Assembly: GCF_947623445.1 (NCBI RefSeq)
Contig: NC_135247.1
Location: 16,184,501-16,248,500, forward strand
From: Clavelina lepadiformis
Lineage: Eukaryota > Chordata > Ascidiacea > Aplousobranchia > Clavelinidae
Length of the DNA stretch: 64,000 nt
Direction of reading: 5' to 3'
Positions 48,690 to 59,427 of the stretch are shown here, in pieces. The notes under the pieces are model-generated. The model did not search any database. It had not been told where the DNA came from and was given only the letters and a program-made list of their open reading frames with translations. Numbering within the stretch: the first letter of the stretch is position 1; every line of letters begins with the position of its first letter. The translations under genes were made by a program, and so were the position numbers.

Positions 48690-50174
48690 TTATCTTGGCC
48701 CTACTTTCTTTAATCTATCAAATCTACTTTTAGATGTGGAAAAAGATGTGGTTGGTATTTGAAACTTAGATGTGTTAGAGCTTGAAAACTTTAATGATGA
48801 CGAAGGCTTAACAAAACTAGACCTTGATGGTAAAAGCTTTTTGTGTCCGCCTAATCCATCGTAGCCTGAAGGCTTTCCACTAGCTTGCCTATTGTTAATT
48901 AACTTGTTCCTCAGGGAAGCAGAATGAGATAAATTACATTTGCCGAACTTCTGCACATTTGTTCTCACAGATGAGGTAGTTTTCACAAAATTTAAACCCA
49001 TTGCTTCACAGTGTTTGCGCATTTTCACTGTAGTGGGGCTATCTGTGGGAGTTGGAAATATTGGTTCCTCATTTTCTTTTTCCATGCATTGAGCATCTTC
49101 CATAGGAGATGCATCCGCAAACAGATCCCCACTCTCATCCAGATCAACATCTTTGCTGCCAAATGAAGAACTCAACTTTGGCTTCTTCATATTGATAGGA
49201 CTGCCCATGTCTTTTGCACGTTTGCTTTTACTCATTGCGAATCCATTGATTGGTGTAAGAAATTCCGGAGCTGGACTTTCAGCAATCAAACGATTTATTG
49301 CAGAGGATTTCGTGTCATTTGGGGATGCAATTGCTTGCTGAAGAGCTGCTAATTTCCTTCTTAAGCTACCATTTTCCTCATTTAATGCTTCTTCGTTCTT
49401 TTGTAGTTGAGCATTTGCATTTTCCAGCTCTTCTACAAAAGAGGCTTTGTTTATCAACATTTCCTCCTTTTTATGTAAATCTCTTTTGCACTTCATTAAT
49501 TCACTATTCATATGCGCCCTGCTGTCTTTTATTCTTTCAAACTCTTGTTTCAGGGCCACACAAAACGTAGCTAGTTGTTTGTTTTCTGTTGAGGCCGAAA
49601 CCGTATTATATTGCTTGAGCATATTTTCAACATCATTCTTTTGACCATTTAAAATGACTTCAATTTTTTCCAGGGTCTTTAGTCGAATGCGCAGACGCTT
49701 TGTTTCTTCTTTACAGGCTTTAGCATCTTCTACCTCATACTTCATGGTCTCCATATCTGCCTTCAGGAGATGTACAATGTTTTTTTCACTCTTCACTTCT
49801 CCTTTTAGTTTTTCAACTTTGGCCTTCAGGTTGTTTTTGGCCGTTTCCATGGCTCTTATTTTAGATTTGAGATCATCTTTTTCTGCATCATGATTTTTTA
49901 GCTTTAATTCAACTTCATCCAGCTTATTTTTCAACACGTAGGGATCGAGTTGCGACTCATTGTCGTTCAGCCCCAGATTAAGAAAAATCTTTTCAACTAT
50001 CTGCTTCACTGTAACACGCGATCGGCATTGTGGGCAAGTCTTCTGTGCTCCACATGTTTCTATCCATTGAAACAAGCAGACAGTATGAAACAAGTGACCA
50101 CAGGGGGTGACACTTATGCTATTTTCTGTGTCAAAATAATCTGTGCATATAGTACAAGCCCCACGCAGAGACAT
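48690..50174 (-). CDS. TRAIP: TRAIP RING E3 ubiquitin ligase
   Basis: TRAIP is a nuclear E3 ligase acting at replication forks (replisome unloading, interstrand-crosslink and DNA-protein-crosslink repair). It is one coding exon of 494 residues (human 469). The N-terminal RING (Cys7, Cys10, Cys25, His27, His30, Cys33, Cys47, Cys50) reads CTICTDYF...CGHLFH...CPQC. A long coiled coil follows (about residues 70-280, EKDDLKSKIRAMETAK to NGSLRRKLAALQQ). RLIAESPAPEF matches human RLVLESPAP, and GYDGLGGHKK matches the human GFDGLGGRTK. The end is basic (RFDRLKKVGPR); no PIP-box of the QxxLxxF type is visible at the C-terminus, unlike human. The start is the Met after a likely 5' UTR acceptor (GTTGCAG, exon from 50186). 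The lack of coding introns is unusual beside its intron-rich neighbours. Confidence 0.93.
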   Translation of the reverse strand: MSLRGACTICTDYFDTENSISVTPCGHLFHTVCLFQWIETCGAQKTCPQCRSRVTVKQIVEKIFLNLGLNDNESQLDPYVLKNKLDEVELKLKNHDAEKDDLKSKIRAMETAKNNLKAKVEKLKGEVKSEKNIVHLLKADMETMKYEVEDAKACKEETKRLRIRLKTLEKIEVILNGQKNDVENMLKQYNTVSASTENKQLATFCVALKQEFERIKDSRAHMNSELMKCKRDLHKKEEMLINKASFVEELENANAQLQKNEEALNEENGSLRRKLAALQQAIASPNDTKSSAINRLIAESPAPEFLTPINGFAMSKSKRAKDMGSPINMKKPKLSSSFGSKDVDLDESGDLFADASPMEDAQCMEKENEEPIFPTPTDSPTTVKMRKHCEAMGLNFVKTTSSVRTNVQKFGKCNLSHSASLRNKLINNRQASGKPSGYDGLGGHKKLLPSRSSFVKPSSSLKFSSSNTSKFQIPTTSFSTSKSRFDRLKKVGPR

Positions 50175-50639
50175 TTCAAAATATACCTGCAACATATAAT
50201 ATTTCGTTATCAAATTATATGTAATAAACATTATGATATGTATAAATTAGGATATCTATTATCGAACCGAGGAGAGCCTTCGCATAACACAAGTCCGACA
50301 GTAATTCCTCATAACTCAAGTTCTTTATTCATGAAAATATTGGATCATCAGAACCATCCAGGTTGACATTAGGAAGATTTTGACGAATACTTGTATCTTT
50401 ATCAATGAAGAATATCTTTTAAAGTGTGTCAAATGTCCAGGAAGCCCTAAACCTAACCTATTATGTGCAGTCTGAAAGTAGCCCAGGAATTAGGAATGGT
50501 TCAAAATGTCAACATTGGGGTGGAGCAAACAAAACTATATACAAGATACCTTGGGGCTGCAGTTGTCATGCTTTCTGTAATGAGAAGTTTCTTACTTAAG
50601 CATCTATAGCACCCTAAAAAAATATAGACTTATATGTAG

Positions 50640-50935
50640 ATCGAAAATGTCTATGTCGGCTCAGTAACCGAGTGCTGGCCTTGCAGTAAATGTGGCTCAT
50701 GCTCTCTTTTCAATACCCAGTGGCGCTACAGCGTTGTAATGCCCTTGGGCAAGCCACGAATGACACTTGCTCCTTTTCAGTGGACCTGGTGAACAGTTCT
50801 ACATTTGTACTATATGAAAAAAATGTGTGACAGTCGGAACTTGCACAAAGGCTAGCTGAGTAACCGGGGCTCAAGTGATCAACCCGACTGAAAAGTATGT
50901 CAGTCTGTGACGAGAAATCGTGCGTGCAACAACAC
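50640..50935 (+). mobile_element. tRNA-derived SINE, most complete copy
   Basis: The head (GTCGGCTCAGTAACCGAGTG) is pol III A-box-like. The body has GTTGTAATGCCCTTGGGCAAG and TGGACCTGGTGAACAGTT, and the distal part GGAACTTGCACAAAGGCTAG with AACCGGGGCT. The same blocks in the same order define copies at 12600, 19750 (-) and 21800 (-). Confidence 0.7.
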
Positions 50936-51989
50936 AAGCTTTGGCGTGCACTGAAGGCTCAATTCTATGTTTATTTGCTAAAAATTGATGTTCAAATAAC
51001 CACATTTTATTTGTTTATTTACTATAAATCAACATGAAGATAAAAAAGTTTAGCGTGCACATTGATAAACCTCCTGTGTGCAGGTGCCACACTTTCTTTC
51101 CACTATAGGCGATGACTATGAGGAATCATCACCAGGCCAGATGTTAAAGTTTGCTGTTTTTGGGTGAGAAATCCCCCGTGCAACAAGATGAAACAAAAGC
51201 CATTACATGCGCAATTAATTTTCATTCCCCACGCACTTAGCTTAAAGTTTTAGTAACTTAAGTTTAAGTAACTTAGGTTTAAGTCGTACAATGACTAAGA
51301 CTTTCCTTAGTGCGAGCATAAATAATACGGTATCATACCAAGAGACCGTAGATCTTCGGCGGAAATTCAGTGGTAATTACCGGTAGGCCTATAGGCACAG
51401 GCCTAGTCTTAAAATCATCATTAAGGCAACAACCTTGCACAAGCTAGGCCTAAGTGTACAATGGTAAAACTTTACAGGATCTAAGGATTAAGAAGTTTGT
51501 TGTTTACGTATTTTAAAATTTGTAAGCAGTCTAGAAAAATCTTTCAAAAGAATCTCGCAATGCATCAAGTTTGGTTCAAGTGCCATCAGCAGCTTCTCCG
51601 CAAACATACCTTTCAGATTTTCAAATTTTGTGGAAAATGCCATCTAAATTTACTAAACGTCACATGTCATAATTTTTATGGCATCTAACAATAAGGGAAG
51701 GGAAATACTCAAAACAAAATGATAAAATCTTGAATTAAGTCAAAGCAAATGTGACTTAATGTTATTAATATTGTAGTAAGTGTAGTTACTTAAAAATACA
51801 CAGCATGACATTTAATAGCTTTCTCTAAAAATATTTAAATTTTAAAGAAGTTTTTTTTTTAATACTGAAAACGTTGTTAAATATATCTAAAGTTTTTAAG
51901 CAATTTTAATTTAATTCATTTTTTATATCGGTTTACGCCGCTAACCTTTAAATGTGCAGAGTGAAAATAAATATGCTAAACCCTTATAG

Positions 51990-52190
51990 TTACAAAGAAC
52001 AAGCTCAAGAACAATTACTGAACGATAAACATCAATTAATCAATCATTTTAATTTTTGTCAAAATAGCGGTGTAGACGAAAAAATCAAGCCAGCTTTTAT
52101 TAGCATAAAAAAGTGGCAAATTACCAAAGGTTGCAAAATGCAACATGGCAATAATGCAATTGTGCTATAAGGTGGTAGGTTAGTTCGGCC
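51990..52190 (+). repeat. Dispersed repeat, copy 2 (without MITE)
   Basis: Matches 41963-42100 and the sequence left of the MITE at 41633. It provides the uninterrupted version of that site (ACCCTTATAGTTACAAAG followed by AACAAGCTC). Confidence 0.6.
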
Positions 52191-53554
52191 ACCAAACTTT
52201 AACAAATAGCTACCATAAACACTACAGCCAACAACCACACCAAAGCCGATTTGACCACCATTTTTCATGTTTATAAATGGATAAACTTTATTAGAGATAT
52301 TTTTTATTTTTATTAGGTTTGCCCAGTTTCTGTTTTACCTTTGCCACTATGCCTAATCTATAGAGTAATAATAATATATGAGTAATAATTTTTAAAGTAA
52401 TAATTTCCAATGTTGCTGAATAAAAAACGCATTTCTTTACAAAATATTTACTTTGTCAGTCTTATAAAATAATAAAACGCCTTTGAAATTTTACGTTATC
52501 TTGCAAAAAGTGTGAAAATACAAAAATAATCCCAATTTTGTTGAGTGAAACCGCAAACTGTCTGGAATCTGGATGATCCTGCGCTGCACATTAGAATTTT
52601 GATTTCATTAATAGCATTTAACGTAAGATGTCTATGTTGTTACCTAGCAACAAACCGAGAACACAGCGAAAAAGTTTCTGTACATCCTAATCGAGATGCT
52701 GCATAATCTGGTAATGTTGTTTTTTTCTCATTTTGATAACTTGGATTAGCAGTATTTACTTCTTAGGGAATAACGGGTAATCTGAAATGCAGATACGCCT
52801 TAACCAGGTTAATATTTTCGTGTTTAAAGCTCGTTATTTTTTACTGGCCCATTTATATGATCAAAATCTAAGTGGGCAGTTTTCTTTAAAATTTGGAGCT
52901 AATTTTCTGTATATGAGTAGGTTATGTTAGCGTAAAAAGTGTGTTAGTTGGTTTTTACAGTCTATGTATAATTTAATTGAAAAAGTTTATAGCAGATACA
53001 GGTACCATATTGCAGTATTAGGCAGATAACAAAAGGACAACTTTACACAAATCAGCAGATACCACACAGATTTATTACAGATAGAAACGGTGTAAATCTT
53101 GGAATTAGCTTCTTGTTTTGACCTTTCAACAAACTATTAAATTCTAATTTATGGAATATGAAAAATTGTGGATTTTTATCTATTTTAATATGGGATTGAT
53201 TGATTGAAATTTTGCTAATAACCTGAAAAATAGATTTTTTGCCAGCACAACACATTTTTATTATATCATTATTATGCAAGGGAAGAAACTGTACTAATGT
53301 TTCATTGTTATATCATCTATTTAGCTAACATCTTACATGTTTTTAGCCCTTGGTTTCTTGTCACTATTTTCTAGTGTTTTATTTGTTTTGAACATGCATT
53401 TTGTTTTACTTTGCTATGACAAACTTAACGTCAAAATGTTTACTCCCCACAGTCAGCATTGAAAAATAAATGATAGGATAGGTTTGATATTTAAATAGGC
53501 TATTTCATGACTTTTCACTTCCCGATTTGCCATAAATTAAACCTTGTGTTTACC

Positions 53555-53745
53555 TACTGGAAAGTTTGTATGATGCACTGGATTTTTTTACAGTGCAGAA
53601 AGTTAGCTTCTACGCCAATTTTTTGGCACAGAATTGCTGTTTTGCCCTTCATTCCATATTGTAAGTATTACGTGGGCGTGGTACAAATTTTGGCATTACA
53701 TTTATTGGTGAATTCATCCAGCACACTGAAAGGAAACTTTCCAGT
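53555..53745 (+). repeat. Dispersed repeat, second copy of the 42890 family
   Basis: Shares GTTTGTATGATG, TTTTTTGGCACAGAATTG, GTGGTACAAATTTTGGC and CAGCACACTGAAAGG, in order, with 42730-43035. Confidence 0.6.
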
Positions 53746-54182
53746 ACGATAGTGTTGTGCACTATACAAAATGAAACATCTAAAGTTAACTTTGACTGAA
53801 TAACAATATTGAGGCTAAATATTTAAAAATTCCTTATTTTGTGTTGATGGCTTCTAAAATATTCCACAATGCAATTTTTACACAATAATCATAAGACTTA
53901 TAATTAATAATCTAATTATTATCAGTTCCATTTCTTCTTATTATCTTTATAAGTTACAAGTTTTCATGGTAAATTTCCGCTTGCAAAGTATTTTCTGGAT
54001 TTGGCAGCTGAGTTTGTGTACTTTGTTTGGTGTTACTAACACTGATTTACCAGTTCTAGAATTTCTAATGATTACACTTTCTAATTTCTGTTAAGGATAG
54101 AATTGATAGGTTAGGTTTACTTTAACTAACCCCACTGGTAGGTTTTTAAAAATTTTTGTTGCATTTTCAATCCGGCCAAACA

Positions 54183-57100
54183 ATGCCTGTCTCGATGGAG
54201 ATGCACAAACCACCCATACAAGAGCAAATATCGGAGATTACTAAAAAGATTCAGCTTTTAGGTACAAACGCATTTGATTTTTGTGGTATAAAGTAGTTTT
54301 CTACTTATCACTAGTGGCATTGGCTTCTATGTATTTGCCTGCTGCCCATCAGACTTTTTTTATTCCAGTTTGGTTTTATTCCCACTTAAAATTCTTACTA
54401 AGCTTGCATTACTAAAATTATAACTCTGTAATACATTTTTATGATTTAGAGGGTGATAGAAAAGCATACTATGAAAGTTCACAATGGTCAATCAAGAAAA
54501 ATCGTGACATTATTGGTCGAATGAGACAAGAGAACAAAAGCTTACACAAATCACTGGCTAACGTATTGGCGGTCAGTATTGTAGCCCTAAATAATCATTA
54601 AAGGACATTTCAAGTAATTTTGCAACCACTGTTTGCATAGATATGTGGTATATATGTAATTGTTATAATTTGCTATTTTTTATGTGTATTAATGATGTTT
54701 GTTGTGTCTAGGGTGATGACCGGGTAATTGATCAAGCTTTTCAAGGCAGACATGTCGAAAGGGCTGCACTAAGGAACAAAACAGGGAAAATGGCAATTTC
54801 TGTTGTTGACCAGAAAGTGTGTATTGCTTCTTTAATATGCTTGTGTAATAATATTGTTACTCACATCTATTAGAAATCCGAGATTGCTGTCTTACAAAAT
54901 AATAAAAAATCTGTTTGTGATTTTCAGGTGTGCGATAACAAGAAGAGATTAAATGCTCTAAGAGCAACAACAGATTCATATAGAAAGAAAGTTGATGAAC
55001 TGAAGACACAACATGGTCAGATGATAAAAGATTCTTCAGCTGCTGCTGAAATGGACAAAGGGGAAAGTGAGGCATCCCAGGTACTTTGCGATCTATAGCT
55101 TAACCAAGATATTTTAAAACAATTTTTCTTGTCAATAACAATATTAGTGTAGATATCTGATACCAGTCATAGACATTTTTATGTGGGAGCATCAATGCTT
55201 ATGTTTCAAAACAAGTTTCAATAGAACCAATGATATATGATATATTGGCAAAACTGCTTGCGTAAGCTGTTGCTTGTTTATGAGAGTGTTATACTTTCCC
55301 AAGCACTTTAACATAAGCTGACTGTTTGCTACTGTTATTTTATTACAAAGGTAGGTAATTGTTTTGTATACTTTGTAGCACTTAAGGCAGTTGGAAAACC
55401 GATTAGACAAAGCTCGACTAAAATGCCAAGAAGCAGAGCATATTAGCAAGGTTTATGAAAAAATCAAAGGTCACTTGCAGGAAGTAAGTTTTAATAGAGT
55501 GTCACCTATATATATGGTTTTTAATTATGCTTAAACTATGAACTAACTTCACGTTTTCAATATCCGTTGCGTAAATAGATTTTAAGGTACAAACCTACCT
55601 ATGGTTACTACATGTATAGGTAAAAGTTCTTCGTGCATTTTTGCTAAATAATTGTTCGTCATAAAATTAATATTGTTTTCTCACTCAATAACTTGAAGAC
55701 ATCCACTATATTTTAACTTTTTCAGGAGAGTCTGTCGTTTCACAACCAGCTCGATCAGCAAGAGGAAGAAATTCTGACGACGCGCCAAGAACTGTTGAAC
55801 GTCCAGTCAATGTACACAGACGCACAAGTTGCCAGGGACGACGCGAAAGAAGAGCTCGGTCGCCACGAAGACATCGTGTACCGGTACAGTTGGATTGGCA
55901 CATTAGTTATTGATGTGCTCATATTTGTTGAGTAGAGGTATTTAGAGGTGTTAGGTACAGTACAGAATAATTTAGTTTTCTAAAATATCCTACAATAAAT
56001 TTTGTCTATGTTGTGGTCACATCAATACTCCATAATTTTTTTTTTTTTTAATGTCTCGTATATTTTCTGTACGCAGGGAAAGGAAAGAACGTGAAATGGC
56101 ATTGGCAGAACTAAAGGCACAGGCCGAAGAGAAGAAGGCACACGCTGAGAGGGTTGAGAGAAGGGTAGGACATCAAAATAAACACATATCACAATTAATT
56201 CAATTTGGTTGCAATAAAATGTACTAGGGTCTATTTAATAGTAGGCACAACATTGCTAGATGCTTGACTCAGCTTGTTGGACTAACTTAGCGGAAATTAT
56301 CTTGAGTCACTGTCAGTTTATGGACAGAAAGTGAAAATGCTACTGTAGGCAAAATATAATTTTTTCTCTACAAAATTTATACATATTCATGACTGACTGA
56401 TTTGGGACAATTTTGCTTAAGTTATTCCATATTGTAATTGTAAATGTATTAATTTTGTTGTTTTACATTGTTAAAACACGTGGCTTGACATATTTCTTGA
56501 ACGCAGCTTCAACGGGCCGCGTTGCAAGAACAAGAATTGGGACAGGATGGCTCAAAACCATTGCTGAGTGAAGAGGAACAGGAGAGGAAGATTACCACTT
56601 ATGAAGATGCTTTCCTCCGCATCAAGGAAGCAACTGGAGTGTCTGGAACTCAGGTTTGTCTTTATTTGTATTGTTTACATGTTACTGTGTTTAGAATGTT
56701 CAAGACAATGATTTTGATTCATGGCAAGTGGTGTTTTCAGTAGTTTCTAATACAAATAATATGATAAGTTATACATATAATAATGACACTTACTAAAGTT
56801 ACTGGTTTTAATATAAATGGTTTAACTGTCGACTTTAGGAGGTGGTAGATCGCTTTAAATCTCAAGGAGACACCCAGAAGCATCTGGAAGATTTGAAGAA
56901 GGATAACCAGAAGCATCTGCAGAGACTGCAAGAGGAGAGAGCCAAGTTACAACAGGAATATGAAGAGATGAAGTATTCTGGAGAAGCTAAGCTTTCTAGG
57001 TGAACAATTCAGGATTACTTACGATTTTTTTAAACTTTCACAATAAAAATTGTGACGTTTCTTATATTGTGCTAAATATAGCAGTTCTCACTTCGGCATA

Positions 57101-58205
57101 AGTGTCACAAGTAAACTGCACACTTATCATTCTACAGTGGTCAACGCACGCTGGAGGACTTTGAGCTGCATCTCAATGAGCAAGAGAGCCGCAGGGATGA
57201 TGCAGCAGAGAAGCTGGAAAGAGCCAGCCATGTCCTTGTAAGCGTCAAAGCAGGAGTTGAACATCTCGCAGATAAACTGCAACACTTGAAAGTGGTACGT
57301 TTATAAGATCTCTATTTTAATTAATTGTAAAATTTCAGTGTTTCAGTGAATAATTTTATCTTTTACAAGGTTACATATTTTTAACTTTTTTTCTTGCCAA
57401 TTTTCCATTTCAACCGAAATTTGGATTGTGTTTAATTTCTCCTCGTTTTCCAGATGAAGAGTCATGTTCCAACCGCGCATCTTTCACCATCGTCGGAGGA
57501 GTACGTGCTTGATCTTTTGTCTGTTTCAGAAGAAAAGCTCCTTAAACTCTTGGAAGACCTGGATGGTCGGGAATTGCTGGATATTCTGCGTCAGATGGAA
57601 GCAGAAGAGGTAAATAGCTATGGCAGTTGCTTTCGTCTCCAAATAATGTCTGTAAAGATGTGGTAAATTCTGATTTCTTATTCTCTTTGTGTGTTGTAGT
57701 TATTAAAAGTTGACTGGAGTTTATTATTCCAGAGTTAAGTTAACGAAATATCATTTCAGTTTCACGCTACCATCGAAAACAAACTTCCGTCTTACAATGT
57801 GAGGATACCTTTACCAGCATCTCAGAAACATGACGCTTACGAAGGTGAGATGTGATCAGTATAGAATGACACACTGAATGTCTTTAACAAACCATGCAAG
57901 ATAAGTTGTTTAGTAGGATAATTGAGACACTATTTGAATTGGTAACGTATGAGAGGACTTCTATGATTCTGGTCTTTTAAATAAATAGTCTTTCTTGGAA
58001 AGCGAAAATTAGCTGGTGATGATATTCTGTTAACCCGGACTCTATTTTAAACTTTTTCCCGTGATCAGATGATGATGAGAGCGGTGATGATGACGCTGCT
58101 GCACCAACTCGAGCTGATCTCAAGCGACGATCGCAACAGATTATCGATAGCAAGATGAAGAAGGGAAGAAGTCGTCCGAGGAAGAAAAAAGGAGGAAAGC
58201 TTTAA
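54183..58205 (+). CDS. ODAD3: Outer dynein arm docking factor ODAD3 (CCDC151)
   Basis: ODAD3 is a coiled-coil protein needed to assemble the outer dynein arm docking complex on ciliary and flagellar doublet microtubules. Thirteen exons: 54183-54261, 54450-54571, 54712-54816, 54928-55080, 55379-55483, 55726-55883, 56077-56164, 56507-56653, 56839-56999, 57138-57294, 57454-57609, 57760-57844 and 58069-58205. Phases agree throughout, giving 550 residues. Family matches include [78 protein letters not shown]-type ...[13 protein letters not shown], and [11 protein letters not shown]. Almost the whole protein is predicted coiled coil. The tail is acidic then basic ([28 protein letters not shown]). 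Expected expression is in sperm and other ciliated cells. Confidence 0.95.
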
Positions 58206-59427
58206 GGATGCCAAAAATCCTCATCCATATTTTGCTATTGTAGAGTGTTCATTGCTTCAAAGATTGTCACAACTCACGTCCTTCACAGAGATCAAAGTTT
58301 GGGAGCTTTATCGGAATTTTTCTTCAAATGTTGTTTTTTCTTTAGCTTCTTTGCTTCGCGTGTTCGGTACTTGGTAAGTTCTTGTGAATTTTAAACGAAT
58401 TTTATGTATTCGAAAGTTGTACAGCTTTTTTCGTGTACTTTTGTGAATTATTTTAACCCTTTCTAAAACCTTTGTGGTTTTCAAACTTTGCTAAACTTTG
58501 CAAATATTAGCCCCGTTTACTTAAAAACCGCGTCCAATTTGTCCTCTAGCTTGTCTGTAATAGCCAAAATTAATCCAGCGTTGCTTTCACCAATCCTCTA
58601 TACCCACACCAAACATCAAGTGGTGCATTAATCTGCAATGCCCTTGTTTTTATCAAACTGCGCTTTCTTAGTTTGTGTTGAGATAATCGCCGTGTTGTCG
58701 GTAAGTCGAGAGTAATATCACACGTCATTATCCACCACAAATAAGTACTACAGTGGTAATATGGTTGCTATTTTTTGTTGTGGTGAAAATTCCTTTGTGT
58801 GTATGATTCAAATAAACGTTGGCACTGTTTGTCCGTTACATTTGAATTTTCAGCTGTAAGACGGATGGATGAAAGGGGACAGAGAACAACTTTGCCAGAA
58901 CCCGGTCTCAACAATAAATGAATAAACCTTTGGAAAATTTTAGAGTACGACGTACTGTTTATTTACCATTCATTTAAAGTCTACTGTAGCAAAATTTGGA
59001 ACCATCAAAATAAGGTATAAATATAGGACTTCGTTTCAAAACTGCGAAAGAAAACAGCAATCATTGAAACAAATAAACAACTAGATTTTATCAAAACGAT
59101 TTAATGCGTTAAAAGACAGCAAGCAGTTTACAAAGACAAAATAGATTTTAAGAAGTTTCGATTGAAAAAAAGAATCTGCTTAAATGGCTGCATTTTTCAC
59201 GGAAATTTGATACAATTAGCGTCATAATACTTGTGTTTTGTTGATTTGTGCAAAATTTATGTAGATTTTATAATTAAATTGCCATATAAAACAGCGTTGT
59301 CAGCAGGAAAAAAGTTTAATACAAAGTGGAGCATTTCCCTTTTCCAACGTTTCTGCCAGGTGCTAATGTTTTTTACGGTGGTTTTATGGCCTAAAGTTTC
59401 TTAATTTTGCCATTTCTTAATTTAATT
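58206..59427. other. 3' regions of convergent ODAD3 and the C2 gene
   Basis: AATAAA motifs occur at 58810-58816 and 58913-58918, the latter about 700 bp past the ODAD3 stop. No other gene or repeat seen. Confidence 0.45.

Larger units (their letters stand above)
50232..54182. other. Intergenic between divergent TRAIP and ODAD3
   Basis: Contains a SINE (50640-50935) and dispersed repeats near 51990-52190 and 53555-53745. No supported exon was found. Promoters of TRAIP (left) and ODAD3 (right) must lie here. Confidence 0.45.
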
